Assembly: GCA_009779015.1 (NCBI GenBank)
Contig: WRFC01000002.1
Coordinates: 1-23,238 of the forward strand
DNA length: 23,238 bases
From: Coriobacteriia bacterium
GTDB lineage: Bacteria > Actinomycetota > Coriobacteriia > Coriobacteriales > UBA8131
Direction: 5' to 3'
Part shown: positions 5,831-14,081 of the stretch, in pieces
Position numbering within the stretch: position 1 is the stretch's first letter
Layout of the letters: each line of letters starts with the position of its first letter
Translations under genes and position numbers: made by a program
The notes under the pieces: model-generated
Seen by the model: only the letters and a program-made list of their open reading frames with translations
Databases searched by the model: none
What the model was told of the DNA's origin: nothing

Positions 5831-6898
5831 ATGCAATCCCGTTTTCTCTCAACCGCTATCGGGTCGATGCCCTTTGCTGACCCGGCCAAGGCCGTCCAGG
5901 TCTCTCTAGAGCGCCTTGACATCCCGATCTGGCCGCAGTGCTCTTCACAGGGCCTGTTAGAGCAGATGGAGATCCAATACAGCGAAGGCCTGCCCTGCGC
6001 TGTCATCGACGCCCAAAAAGGGCGCATGTTCTTTCAGACTGACGAGGACTACTCCGAGGCCTTTGCCACGTTCTACGAGGCCTACCTGACCGCCATGGAC
6101 CCCGATGACGGCGATGGCGACTGCTCTTCGATGGCCATCAGCGAAAAGTACTCCAAGGGCATCTACGAGCTCGAGCGCCAGCTCCAGGCCAAGGGCACAA
6201 AGCTCCCCTACGTCAAGGTCCAGACCACCGGGCCCTGCTCCATCTCGTTGACCCTGACCGACGAGAACAAGCGTGCCATCTATTACCAAGAAGACTTCCG
6301 CGATGTCATCACCAAGGCCATGGCCATGAAAAGCCGCTGGCAGATCCAGAAGTTCCAGCCCTATTGCGACAAGGTCGTCTGCTTCATCGACGAGCCCATC
6401 CTCTCGGCCTTCGGCTCCTCGACCTACGTTTCGGTGCAACGCGACGATGTCGTCAACATGCTGGTCGAGTGCATCGACGCCGTCCACCAAGACGATGCCA
6501 TCGCCGGCATCCACTGCTGCGGCAATACCGAGTGGTCGATCCTCGTCGACGCCGGGGTCGACATCGTGAACTTCGATGCCTTTGACTTCGGCGAGACCGT
6601 GGCCATGTACCCAGAGCATATGAAACGCCACCTCGAGCGGGGCGGCATGCTGGCCTGGGGCGTCGTGCCGACCAACCCGATCATCCGCGAGCAGACCGTC
6701 GATAGCCTCGAAGACCAGCTCGAGTACGTCATGGACCACCTGGCCAAGACCTGCGGCATCGACAAGGACCTGATCGTCAACCAGGCCATCCTCTCGCCGG
6801 CCTGCGGCACGGGCTCGATCCCTGAAGACGATGCCGAGAAGGTCTTCAAACTGCTTCAAGAACTGACCATGCGCATGAAGTCGAAGTACGGCTTCTGA
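5831..6898 (+). CDS. Core MetE-like (UROD/MetE fold) methyltransferase, probable folate-independent methionine synthase (MesB-like)
   Basis: This 355-residue protein starts at the ATG at 5831, chosen because AGGAGG lies seven bases upstream; the frame opens earlier. It has only the C-terminal catalytic barrel of cobalamin-independent methionine synthase. The zinc ligands are recognisable as H228 and C230 in GIHCCGN and C325 in SPACGTGS, matching the His-X-Cys...Cys pattern of MetE. The N-terminal folate-binding half of MetE is missing. Core enzymes of this kind, called MesB in anaerobes with the Wood-Ljungdahl pathway, are proposed to take the methyl group from the corrinoid iron-sulfur protein. 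Placement ten bases before cooC and upstream of acsC and acsD fits that closely. The exact subfamily is inference; a UROD-like corrinoid methyltransferase for another substrate is the alternative. Confidence 0.75.
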   Translation: MQSRFLSTAIGSMPFADPAKAVQVSLERLDIPIWPQCSSQGLLEQMEIQYSEGLPCAVIDAQKGRMFFQTDEDYSEAFATFYEAYLTAMDPDDGDGDCSSMAISEKYSKGIYELERQLQAKGTKLPYVKVQTTGPCSISLTLTDENKRAIYYQEDFRDVITKAMAMKSRWQIQKFQPYCDKVVCFIDEPILSAFGSSTYVSVQRDDVVNMLVECIDAVHQDDAIAGIHCCGNTEWSILVDAGVDIVNFDAFDFGETVAMYPEHMKRHLERGGMLAWGVVPTNPIIREQTVDSLEDQLEYVMDHLAKTCGIDKDLIVNQAILSPACGTGSIPEDDAEKVFKLLQELTMRMKSKYGF

Positions 6899-6908
6899 GG
6901 AGAGTGGT

Positions 6909-7682
6909 ATGAAAATCGCTATCACAGGCAAGGGGGGGGTCGGAAAATCGACCCTATCGGCTGCGCTCGCGTTGTTGTTGGCCAAAAACGGCAGCGAGGT
7001 GATAGCTTTCGACTCCGACCCGGATGCCAATCTCGCCCAGGCGCTCGGGCTCTCGCATGAAGAGCAGGAGAAGATAGTCCCAATATCACAGCAGATCGAT
7101 CTGATCGAAGAACGCACCGGCGCCAAGGTCGGCCAGACCGGGCAGATCTACAAGCTCAATCCAGACGTCCGTGACGTGGTCGAGAAGTACGCCTACAAGC
7201 TGGGCAACATCTCGCTTTTGGTGCTCGGCGCCATCAAGGCCGGGGGCGGCGGCTGCGCCTGCCCCGAAAACACCTTTGCCCGCGTTTTGACGACTGACCT
7301 GGTCCTCTTTAAGAACCAGACCCTGATCATGGACATGGAGGCCGGCATCGAGCACCTCGGGCGCGCCACCGTAAAAGGCGTGGATGTCGTGATCTGCGTC
7401 GTTGAGCCGGGCCTACGTTCGATCGACTGCGCCCTCACGATCGACCGCATGGCGCGCGAGATCGGCCTCAGCCACATCGATTTCGTGGCCAACAAGGTCG
7501 CCAACGCCGAAGAGGAGGCCTATATCCGCGAGCAGCTGCCGCGCGAGCCCCTGGGCGTCGTGCCGCTGTCTACGGCCGTGCGCGAGGCCGACCGCGACGG
7601 GCTTTCGGTGCTCGATACCGCCGACCCGGCGCTGATCGCAGTCTATGAAGGCATCTTAAAGAAGCTGGAGGTTGAGAAATGA
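6909..7682 (+). CDS. cooC: CooC-type nickel-insertion ATPase
   Basis: This 257-residue MinD/SIMIBI-type ATPase starts at an ATG following TGAGGAGAG. The P-loop GKGGVGKST with the deviant-Walker lysine is at residues 7-15. The CXC motif expected at the nickel-binding dimer interface is C116 and C118 in GGGCACPENTF. The Walker B region MDMEAGIEHLGR at 141-152 is characteristic of CooC. CooC proteins hydrolyse ATP to load nickel into the C-cluster of CO dehydrogenase. The gene overlaps the next ATPase gene by four bases (ATGA), so the two are translationally coupled. A run of eight G at 6932-6939 falls inside the P-loop codons. Confidence 0.88.
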   Translation: MKIAITGKGGVGKSTLSAALALLLAKNGSEVIAFDSDPDANLAQALGLSHEEQEKIVPISQQIDLIEERTGAKVGQTGQIYKLNPDVRDVVEKYAYKLGNISLLVLGAIKAGGGGCACPENTFARVLTTDLVLFKNQTLIMDMEAGIEHLGRATVKGVDVVICVVEPGLRSIDCALTIDRMAREIGLSHIDFVANKVANAEEEAYIREQLPREPLGVVPLSTAVREADRDGLSVLDTADPALIAVYEGILKKLEVEK

Positions 7683-8431
7683 GCCATCTCATTGCAATCT
7701 CAGGCAAGGGCGGCGTCGGTAAGACGACCATCTCGGCCATGCTCATCAAGCAATTGCTGGCCGCTGGAAAAAAGCCCGTGCTGGCCATCGATGCCGACCC
7801 CAACAGCTGTTTGGACATGGCCCTGGGGGTCACGGTCACGACATCCGTCGGGACGGCGCGCGAAGAGGTGCGCGACAAGACCCAGGCCGGCGACGCCGGC
7901 ATCTCTAAGACCGAGATGCTGCATATGAAGATCGCCGAGAGCCTGGTCGAGTCCAACGGCTTTGACATGATCTCGATGGGCCGGCCAGAGGGCGCGGGCT
8001 GTTACTGCTACGCCAACAGCGTGCTCAAGACGGTCATCCAAGAGCTGTCCAACCAGTACCCCTACGTCGTGCTGGACAACGAGGCCGGGCTCGAGAACCT
8101 CTCGCGCCGCATCGTGGCCGACGTCGATGTCCTGGTCTTGGTCTCCGACGCCTCAAACGCCGGGATCCGGACGCTCGAGCGGCTCCACGCGCTGGCCGTC
8201 GAGATGAAGCTGAAGTATCAAAAGCTGATATTGGTAATCAACCGCATGCGCGACACACAAACGCCGGCCGCTGCCGAAGAGGCGGTTTTAGCCACGGGTG
8301 CCGACGAGCTGTATTGCCTCCCCTATGATTCGGAGGTTGCAGAGTTTGCCGAGGGCTCACGGTCTTTCTTAGAGATCTCTGATCAAAACGTTGTCCTCGG
8401 CATGATCGGAGACCTGGTCAAAGGGCTGTAA
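7679..8431 (+). CDS. acsF: AcsF/CooC-like nickel-insertion ATPase
   Basis: This 250-residue protein is paralogous to the preceding ATPase and overlaps its stop codon by four bases. The P-loop GKGGVGKTT is at residues 9-17. The CXC motif is C108 and C110 in PEGAGCYCYANS, a form I associate with the AcsF/CooC3 branch, and VLDNEAGLENLSRR supplies Walker B. In known acetogens such a second ATPase is linked to nickel loading of acetyl-CoA synthase. The two different CXC contexts in tandem suggest separate clients, CODH for CooC and ACS for this one, but which serves which is inference. A 165-base gap follows before acsA. Confidence 0.8.
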   Translation: MSHLIAISGKGGVGKTTISAMLIKQLLAAGKKPVLAIDADPNSCLDMALGVTVTTSVGTAREEVRDKTQAGDAGISKTEMLHMKIAESLVESNGFDMISMGRPEGAGCYCYANSVLKTVIQELSNQYPYVVLDNEAGLENLSRRIVADVDVLVLVSDASNAGIRTLERLHALAVEMKLKYQKLILVINRMRDTQTPAAAEEAVLATGADELYCLPYDSEVAEFAEGSRSFLEISDQNVVLGMIGDLVKGL

Positions 8432-8596
8432 AGCCGATAGCCTGGTCTGTTTGCCGGGCGAGTTTGCCCACCGCCTGAAGGGCACGGGCTTCTCTATAGC
8501 AAGTGGAGGTGTACGAAAGTCAGTTGAGCTAGTGAGTTGTTCGTTCAGAAGTATTGGTTCGGGTAAAGCTGAGAAGTTTTATTAAGGAGAGAGACT

Positions 8597-10576
8597 ATGG
8601 CATCAGATAAAACAGAGCCAAAAGGCCAGAGTAACGAGGTGGTCGACCACACGTCTAAGGCCGTTGACAATGCATCAAAAGAAATGATCAAGAAGGCGCG
8701 GATCGATTGCGTGGACATCTGCTATGACCGCGCCGACGCGCAACGTAACCAATGTGCCTTTGGCAAGTCCGGCGTCTGCTGCCGCATTTGCCACATGGGC
8801 CCCTGCCGCATCACGCCCAAGGCACCCAAGGGCATCTGCGGCGCCGATGCCGCCACCATCGTGGCGCGCAACTTCTTGCGCGAGGTCGTCGGCGGCACCG
8901 CGTCGCACTCCGACCATGGGCGCCACCTGGCGTTGAAGCTGCGAAACGTCGCCCTCGGCGAGGGCAACGGCTATACCATCCGGGACGAGAAGGCCCTCTA
9001 CCGGGTGGCCAAGCTCTATGAGATCGAGACCGAGGGACGCGAGGTCAATGACATCGCGCTCGACCTCGCCAACCTCTTCATCGACGAGTTCACGGTGCAA
9101 GAATACCCCCTGGCCACGTTGAAGCTCGCCCCCTTGAAGCAGCAGAGCATCTGGAAGAACACCGGCACGGCGCCGTTCGGCATCGACCGGATGTGTGTCG
9201 AGGCCATGCACCGCACGCACATGGGCGTCGACCACGACTACAAGAACATCCTCATGCATGCCTTCCGCACCTCTCTGGCCGATGGCTGGGGCGGCGCCCG
9301 CATCGCCTCGATGACCTCGGACATCCTCTTTGGCACACCTAACCCCATCAAGTCCGAGGCCAACATGGGCGTCTTGGGCGCAAACACCGTGAACATCCTC
9401 GTGCACGGGCACGAGCCGACACTCTCTGAGATGCTGGCCGCGACCGTCAACGACCCCGAGATCCTCGAATACGCAAAAAGCGTCGGTGCCGAGGGCGTGA
9501 CGATCGCCGGCATCTGCTGCACAGCCAACGAGGTCCTGATGCGTCACGGCGTGGTCGTGGCCGGCAACATGCTCCAACAAGAGCTGGCCATCGTCACCGG
9601 TGCCGTCGAGATGATGGTCATCGATGTCCAGTGCTGCATGCCCTCGCTCCCCGAGGTGGCTGCCCGCTACCACACCGAGATCGTCTCGACCTCCGAGATC
9701 GCCAAAATGCATGGCGCCACGCACCTCGGGTTTGACGAGGAGCATCCCGTGGAGTCGGCCAAGAACATCATCAAGCGCGCCTGCGACAACTACAAGAACC
9801 GCGACCCCGAGAAGGTCCAGATCCCCAATGACAAAAGCAACCTGATCGCCGGCTTCTCGGTCGAGGCCATCAAATACATGCTCGGCGGCAAGTTCCGCGC
9901 CTCCTTCCGTCCGCTCAATGACGCCATCATCGCCAATCGGATCTTCGGTGTGGTCGGTATCGTCGGCTGCAACAACCCCAAGCAGACGGCTGACGAGTAT
10001 GCCACGATCCTCACCAAAGAGCTGATCAAGCGCAACATCCTCGTGCTCCAGACCGGTTGTGCGGCCATCGCCGCCGGCAAGGCCGGTATGCTGCAGCCAG
10101 AATTCGGCCTCGAGGACGCCGGCCCCGGCCTGCGCGAGATCTGCGAGGCTGTCGGCATCCCGCCGGTCTTGCACCTGGGCAGCTGCGTGGACAATTCCCG
10201 GATCCTTGAAGCGGCCTCAGAGATCGTCTTTGAAGGCGGCCTGGGCGACGATATCGGCGGCCTGCCGGCTGTCGGCGTGGCCCCGGAGTGGATGAGTGAG
10301 AAGGCCATCGCCATCGGCTGCTACTTTGTGGCCTCTGGCGTCGACGTCGTCTTGGGCAACGAGTTCTATGTCTCGGGCTCTGAGAACGTCACTAAGTTCC
10401 TTTTTGAAGACGCCAAAGAGATCTTTGGCGGGTCGTTCCATCTGATCGAGGACCCGTACGAGGCCACCGACCGGATCTGCGAGATCATCAACGAGGCGCG
10501 CGAGGCGCTGGGTATCAACAAGAAGGCAGAACGCAAGCTATTTGACATGCAAGACAGGAGGGAACTGGATGTCTAA
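8597..10576 (+). CDS. acsA: Anaerobic Ni-Fe carbon monoxide dehydrogenase, AcsA/CooS catalytic subunit
   Basis: This 659-residue protein starts at an ATG with TTAAGGAGAG just upstream and has the usual family length. It interconverts CO2 and CO; in the ACS complex CO travels to AcsB. The N-terminal Cys cluster for the D- and B-clusters covers C38 to C81 (including GVCCRICHMGPCR at 59-71). C-cluster ligands are visible: His in VHGHEP (270/272), C307/C308 in GICCTANE, C346/C347 in QCCMP, C458 in GCNNP, C488 in TGCAA and C530 in GSCVDN. A polar extension of about 30 residues precedes the first Cys. Its stop overlaps the start of the acsB-acsD gene by eight bases, giving coupled, probably equimolar synthesis. 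I see no clear promoter in the 165-base gap upstream. Confidence 0.96.
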   Translation: MASDKTEPKGQSNEVVDHTSKAVDNASKEMIKKARIDCVDICYDRADAQRNQCAFGKSGVCCRICHMGPCRITPKAPKGICGADAATIVARNFLREVVGGTASHSDHGRHLALKLRNVALGEGNGYTIRDEKALYRVAKLYEIETEGREVNDIALDLANLFIDEFTVQEYPLATLKLAPLKQQSIWKNTGTAPFGIDRMCVEAMHRTHMGVDHDYKNILMHAFRTSLADGWGGARIASMTSDILFGTPNPIKSEANMGVLGANTVNILVHGHEPTLSEMLAATVNDPEILEYAKSVGAEGVTIAGICCTANEVLMRHGVVVAGNMLQQELAIVTGAVEMMVIDVQCCMPSLPEVAARYHTEIVSTSEIAKMHGATHLGFDEEHPVESAKNIIKRACDNYKNRDPEKVQIPNDKSNLIAGFSVEAIKYMLGGKFRASFRPLNDAIIANRIFGVVGIVGCNNPKQTADEYATILTKELIKRNILVLQTGCAAIAAGKAGMLQPEFGLEDAGPGLREICEAVGIPPVLHLGSCVDNSRILEAASEIVFEGGLGDDIGGLPAVGVAPEWMSEKAIAIGCYFVASGVDVVLGNEFYVSGSENVTKFLFEDAKEIFGGSFHLIEDPYEATDRICEIINEAREALGINKKAERKLFDMQDRRELDV

Positions 10577-13500
10577 GATAATTGCTACTGCAGCAATTGA
10601 CGGTGCGGTGGAGTGGGTCGTAAAAGCCGAGACGATTCTCGAGCAGGCAATACAGGAGTTCGGCGAGGATGCCGCAGTCGGCTTCCCGTCCACAGCCTAT
10701 TACCTCCCTGTGATCTACGGTTTCACAGGGATCGCGGTCGAGACCTTGGCTGACTGCCGCACGGTGCTCAAAGAGGCGCGCGACCTTTTGCCTGCCCGTC
10801 CGGCCGAGAACACCTGGTTGCCCTATCTGGGCAATACCTTAGACGCTGGCGCTGCCGCGTTGTTCGCCTGCGAGATCATCGAGGCCTGTAAGTACCTGGT
10901 CGGGCCAAACCCCGTGAACGGTATCTGGCTGGGTGCCGCCAACGATGTCATCATGCGTGAGCGCGGCATCGAGTTCGTCGATGGCACGGCTCCCGGCTTT
11001 GCGGCCATCTGCGGCTCTATCGATGACAACAAGATGGCGGTCCAGATCGCCAAAGAGCTCCAGCAAAAGAACCTCTATGTCTTCATGGGCGGCTGCACGA
11101 ACGGCAAGCAGTTTGCCGAGCAGCTGGCCGAAGAGGGCGTCCAGCTGGGTTGGGAGACCCGCCTGGTGCCGTTCGGCAGCGATGTCTCGGCGCTCATCTA
11201 CGCGCTCGGCTTTGCCAGCCGCGCCGCCATGTCGTTCGGCGGCGTCCAGCCCGGCGACTATCATGCCCACCTGAAATACAACAAGGACCGCATCTTTGCC
11301 TTCGTTCTGGCCATGGGCGAGGTCACACCAGAAAAGTACGCCGCCGCCGCCGGGGCCATCAACTACGGCTTCCCGACCATCGCCGATACCGATATCCCCG
11401 AGATCCTCCCGACCGGCGTCTGCACCTACGAGCATGTCGTGGCCAACGTGCCGCTTGAAGACATGGTCGAACGGGCGCTCGAGATCCGCGGCTGCAAGAT
11501 CAAGATCGTCGACGTGCCGGTGCCGGTGGCCTATGGCCCGGCCTTCGAAGGCGAGCGCATCCGCAAAGAAGATACGCATGTCGAGTTCGGAGGCAACAAG
11601 ACCTCGGCCTTCGAGTATGTCACGATGGTCGAGACCGACGAGATCACCGATGGCGATATCGAGATCATCGGCCCCGACATCGACGAGATCGAGCCTGGTA
11701 CCGCCTTGCCTCTGGCCATCTGGGTCGAGGCCGCCGGCCGCAAGCTGCAGATCGACTTCGAGCCGATCCTCGAGCGCCAGATCCACCATATGGTCAACGG
11801 TGCCGAGGGCATCTGGCACATGGGCCAGCGCGACATCGTCTGGACCCGTGTCTCTAAAGACGGGTTTGCCAAAGGCCTGCGCCTGCGCCATTACGGCGAG
11901 ATCCTGCACGCCAAGCTGCTGGCCGATTATCCAGCCATTGTCGATAAGGTCAAGGTCACCCTGGTCACCGACCACGACGAGGTCGAGAAGCGCCTGGCCA
12001 TCGCCCGCAAGGTCTACGATGAGCGCAACCGCCGCCTCGAGGCCATGACCGACGAGTCTGTCGAGATCTTCTATTCCTGCCTGCTCTGCCAGAGCTTTGC
12101 GCCCAACCATGTCTGTGTCATCACCCCCGAGCGCCTCGGCCTCTGTGGTGCCTACAACTGGCTAGATGGCAAGGCCGCCCACGAGATCGACCCGACCGGC
12201 CCCAACCAGCCGGTCAGCAAAGGCACCTGCCTGGACCCGGTCAAGGGTGTCTGGGAGGGCGTCAACGATTACGCCTTTACCAATAGCCACAAGGTCGTCG
12301 ACCGCTTTGCGGCCTATTCGATCATGGACAGCCCGATGACCAGTTGCGGGTGTTTTGAGGCGATCGTCGCCTACGTGCCGGAGTGCAACGGCGTGATGGT
12401 CGTAAACCGCGAGTTCTTGGGTGAGACGCCGATCGGTATGTCGTTCTCGACCTTGGCCGGCAGCGTCGGCGGCGGTGTCCAGACACCAGGCTTTATCGGT
12501 GTCGGAAAGGTCTTCTTGACCTCCAAGAAGTTCTTATCGGCCGAGGGCGGCTACAGGCGTTTGCTCTGGATGCCCCGCGAGCTGAAAGAGCTTGTCGGCG
12601 AGGATATGAAAAAGCGCCTCGAAGAGCAAGGCTGTCCCGAGCTGTTTGACATGATTGCCGATGAGACGGTCGCCACCTCGGCCGCCGAGTTGAGGGAATT
12701 TGCCGAAAAAGTCGGCCATCCGGCTCTAACGATGGACGATATGACCGATTATATGCAAAAAGAAGAAGATTCTGCGCCTGCCCAGAGCGCGGCCAAGACC
12801 GAGAAGGCGGCGGCGGCCGATAATGCGGCCGCGCCCGAACCGGCTGAGGCCAGCGGGGCAGCACTGAGCAGCGCCGATATCGAGACGCTGAAAGAGCAGC
12901 TGGCGACCGAGGTGCGTGCCTCGGTGACCGCCGAGGTCGTCTCTTCGATCATCGATGTCCTCTCACAGAGGTTCCTCGGCAAAGCGGCCGACCTCGGTGA
13001 CTTCGGCGCGGCTGCGGCACCAGCGGCTGCGGCCGGTAGCTCTGCACCAGCCGGTGCAGCTGTGCCCAAAGCCGCCGACGTGATCGCCCAGATCAAGTCG
13101 TTTCCGGTCGAGACAGAGACCTTGGAGGAGTCGATCCTCGAGGTCAAGCTCGGGGCGACCAAGGAAGAGGGCGGCACGCGTGGCCTGACCTATACAGTCG
13201 GCGGGTCAAACTGCATGCCCTTCCATCTCTATGAGGGCAAGATGCCGCATCGGCCGCTGATCGCGATGGAGGTCTTTGACACGGTCTCAGAGAAATACCC
13301 CGATGTCTTGCGCGAGATCTATGGCGACCTGCTGAACGATCCGGCAGCCATGGCGCAAGCCTGTGTGAGCAATTATGGTGCCGATATGATCTCTGTCCGC
13401 CTCGACGGCACCCATCCAGAAAAGGGTGGCCGCACACCGCAACAGGCCGTTGACCTGGTCGGTGAAGTCCTGAAGGCCGTCGATGTGCCATTGATCGTGA

Positions 13501-14069
13501 CCGGGCATAGCCACTATGACTCAAACAACGAGGTCTTCAAGGCCATCGCCCAGACCTACGAAGGCGAGAACCTCTTGCTCAACTGGGTCGAGCAAGACAA
13601 TTACCGGACGATCGCCGGTGCGGCCATGGCCTATGGCCATACCCTGGTCTCGCAGGCGCCGATCGATGTGAACATCAGCAAGCAGATGAACATCCTCTTG
13701 ACCAACATGGGCCTTCCCCAGAACCGCATCATCATGGACCCCTTGACCAGCTCGATCGGTTATGGCGTGGAATACACCTATTCGGTTATGGAGCGCATCC
13801 GCCTGACCGGCCTCGGCGGCGACAAGATGCTCTGCTCGCCAATGCTCGTGACCCCGGGCTTCGAGTCGGCCAAGGCCAAAGAGTTCAAGGCCCCCGAGGC
13901 TGACTACCCGCTTTGGGGCGATGTCAAAAAACGCTCGGCGATCTGGGAGCTGACCACAGCTATCAGCCTCCTGCATGCGGGCGCCGACATCCTTGTGATG
14001 TATCATCCTGAGGCGGCCAAGGCCACCAAAGAGACGATTTTTGACCTACTCGACGGACAAGCGAAATAA
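10569..14069 (+). CDS. acsB-acsD: Fusion of acetyl-CoA synthase (AcsB) and corrinoid iron-sulfur protein small subunit (AcsD)
   Basis: The 1166-residue frame starts at the ATG at 10569, chosen for GGAGGG eight bases upstream and the typical MSKIIATAAIDGA start. Residues 1-731 are full-length acetyl-CoA synthase. The A-cluster ligands are C504, C507, C516 and C526 for the [4Fe-4S] cube, and C593-G-C595 for the distal nickel; this spacing is the same as in the Moorella enzyme, shifted by two. Residues 732-845 are an Ala/Pro/Glu-rich linker. Residues 846-1166 are AcsD-like, including GLTYTVGGSNCMPFHLYEG, MISVRLDGTHPE, NLLLNWVEQDNYR, MDPLTSSIGYGVEYTYS and ILVMYHPEA. AcsB and AcsD are separate chains in the systems I know. 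The fusion would tether the methyl-carrying heterodimer (with AcsC, next gene) to the site of acetyl formation. No stop or frameshift is visible at the joint. Confidence 0.95.
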   Translation: MSKIIATAAIDGAVEWVVKAETILEQAIQEFGEDAAVGFPSTAYYLPVIYGFTGIAVETLADCRTVLKEARDLLPARPAENTWLPYLGNTLDAGAAALFACEIIEACKYLVGPNPVNGIWLGAANDVIMRERGIEFVDGTAPGFAAICGSIDDNKMAVQIAKELQQKNLYVFMGGCTNGKQFAEQLAEEGVQLGWETRLVPFGSDVSALIYALGFASRAAMSFGGVQPGDYHAHLKYNKDRIFAFVLAMGEVTPEKYAAAAGAINYGFPTIADTDIPEILPTGVCTYEHVVANVPLEDMVERALEIRGCKIKIVDVPVPVAYGPAFEGERIRKEDTHVEFGGNKTSAFEYVTMVETDEITDGDIEIIGPDIDEIEPGTALPLAIWVEAAGRKLQIDFEPILERQIHHMVNGAEGIWHMGQRDIVWTRVSKDGFAKGLRLRHYGEILHAKLLADYPAIVDKVKVTLVTDHDEVEKRLAIARKVYDERNRRLEAMTDESVEIFYSCLLCQSFAPNHVCVITPERLGLCGAYNWLDGKAAHEIDPTGPNQPVSKGTCLDPVKGVWEGVNDYAFTNSHKVVDRFAAYSIMDSPMTSCGCFEAIVAYVPECNGVMVVNREFLGETPIGMSFSTLAGSVGGGVQTPGFIGVGKVFLTSKKFLSAEGGYRRLLWMPRELKELVGEDMKKRLEEQGCPELFDMIADETVATSAAELREFAEKVGHPALTMDDMTDYMQKEEDSAPAQSAAKTEKAAAADNAAAPEPAEASGAALSSADIETLKEQLATEVRASVTAEVVSSIIDVLSQRFLGKAADLGDFGAAAAPAAAAGSSAPAGAAVPKAADVIAQIKSFPVETETLEESILEVKLGATKEEGGTRGLTYTVGGSNCMPFHLYEGKMPHRPLIAMEVFDTVSEKYPDVLREIYGDLLNDPAAMAQACVSNYGADMISVRLDGTHPEKGGRTPQQAVDLVGEVLKAVDVPLIVTGHSHYDSNNEVFKAIAQTYEGENLLLNWVEQDNYRTIAGAAMAYGHTLVSQAPIDVNISKQMNILLTNMGLPQNRIIMDPLTSSIGYGVEYTYSVMERIRLTGLGGDKMLCSPMLVTPGFESAKAKEFKAPEADYPLWGDVKKRSAIWELTTAISLLHAGADILVMYHPEAAKATKETIFDLLDGQAK
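12762..13103 (+). other. Linker joining the AcsB and AcsD domains
   Basis: Residues 732-845 of the fusion form two Ala/Pro-rich segments flanking a predicted amphipathic helical stretch (SADIETLKEQLATEVRASVT and on to VLSQRFLGKA, about residues 768-806). The composition suggests flexible arms around a short folded or coiled helix, similar to swinging-arm linkers. This is a reading of composition, not a structure prediction. Confidence 0.7.
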
Positions 14070-14081
14070 GGAGGAAGTGGC

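Noticed and set aside
8675..10174. Long antisense open frame (499 codons) opposite acsA
   Set aside because: High-GC codon bias leaves antisense frames open; the translation is low-complexity in Asp/Gly/Val/Ala and lacks domains, while the sense strand carries all CODH ligands.
10839..12110. Antisense open frame opposite acsB
   Set aside because: Shadow of the ACS coding sequence; no recognisable domain.
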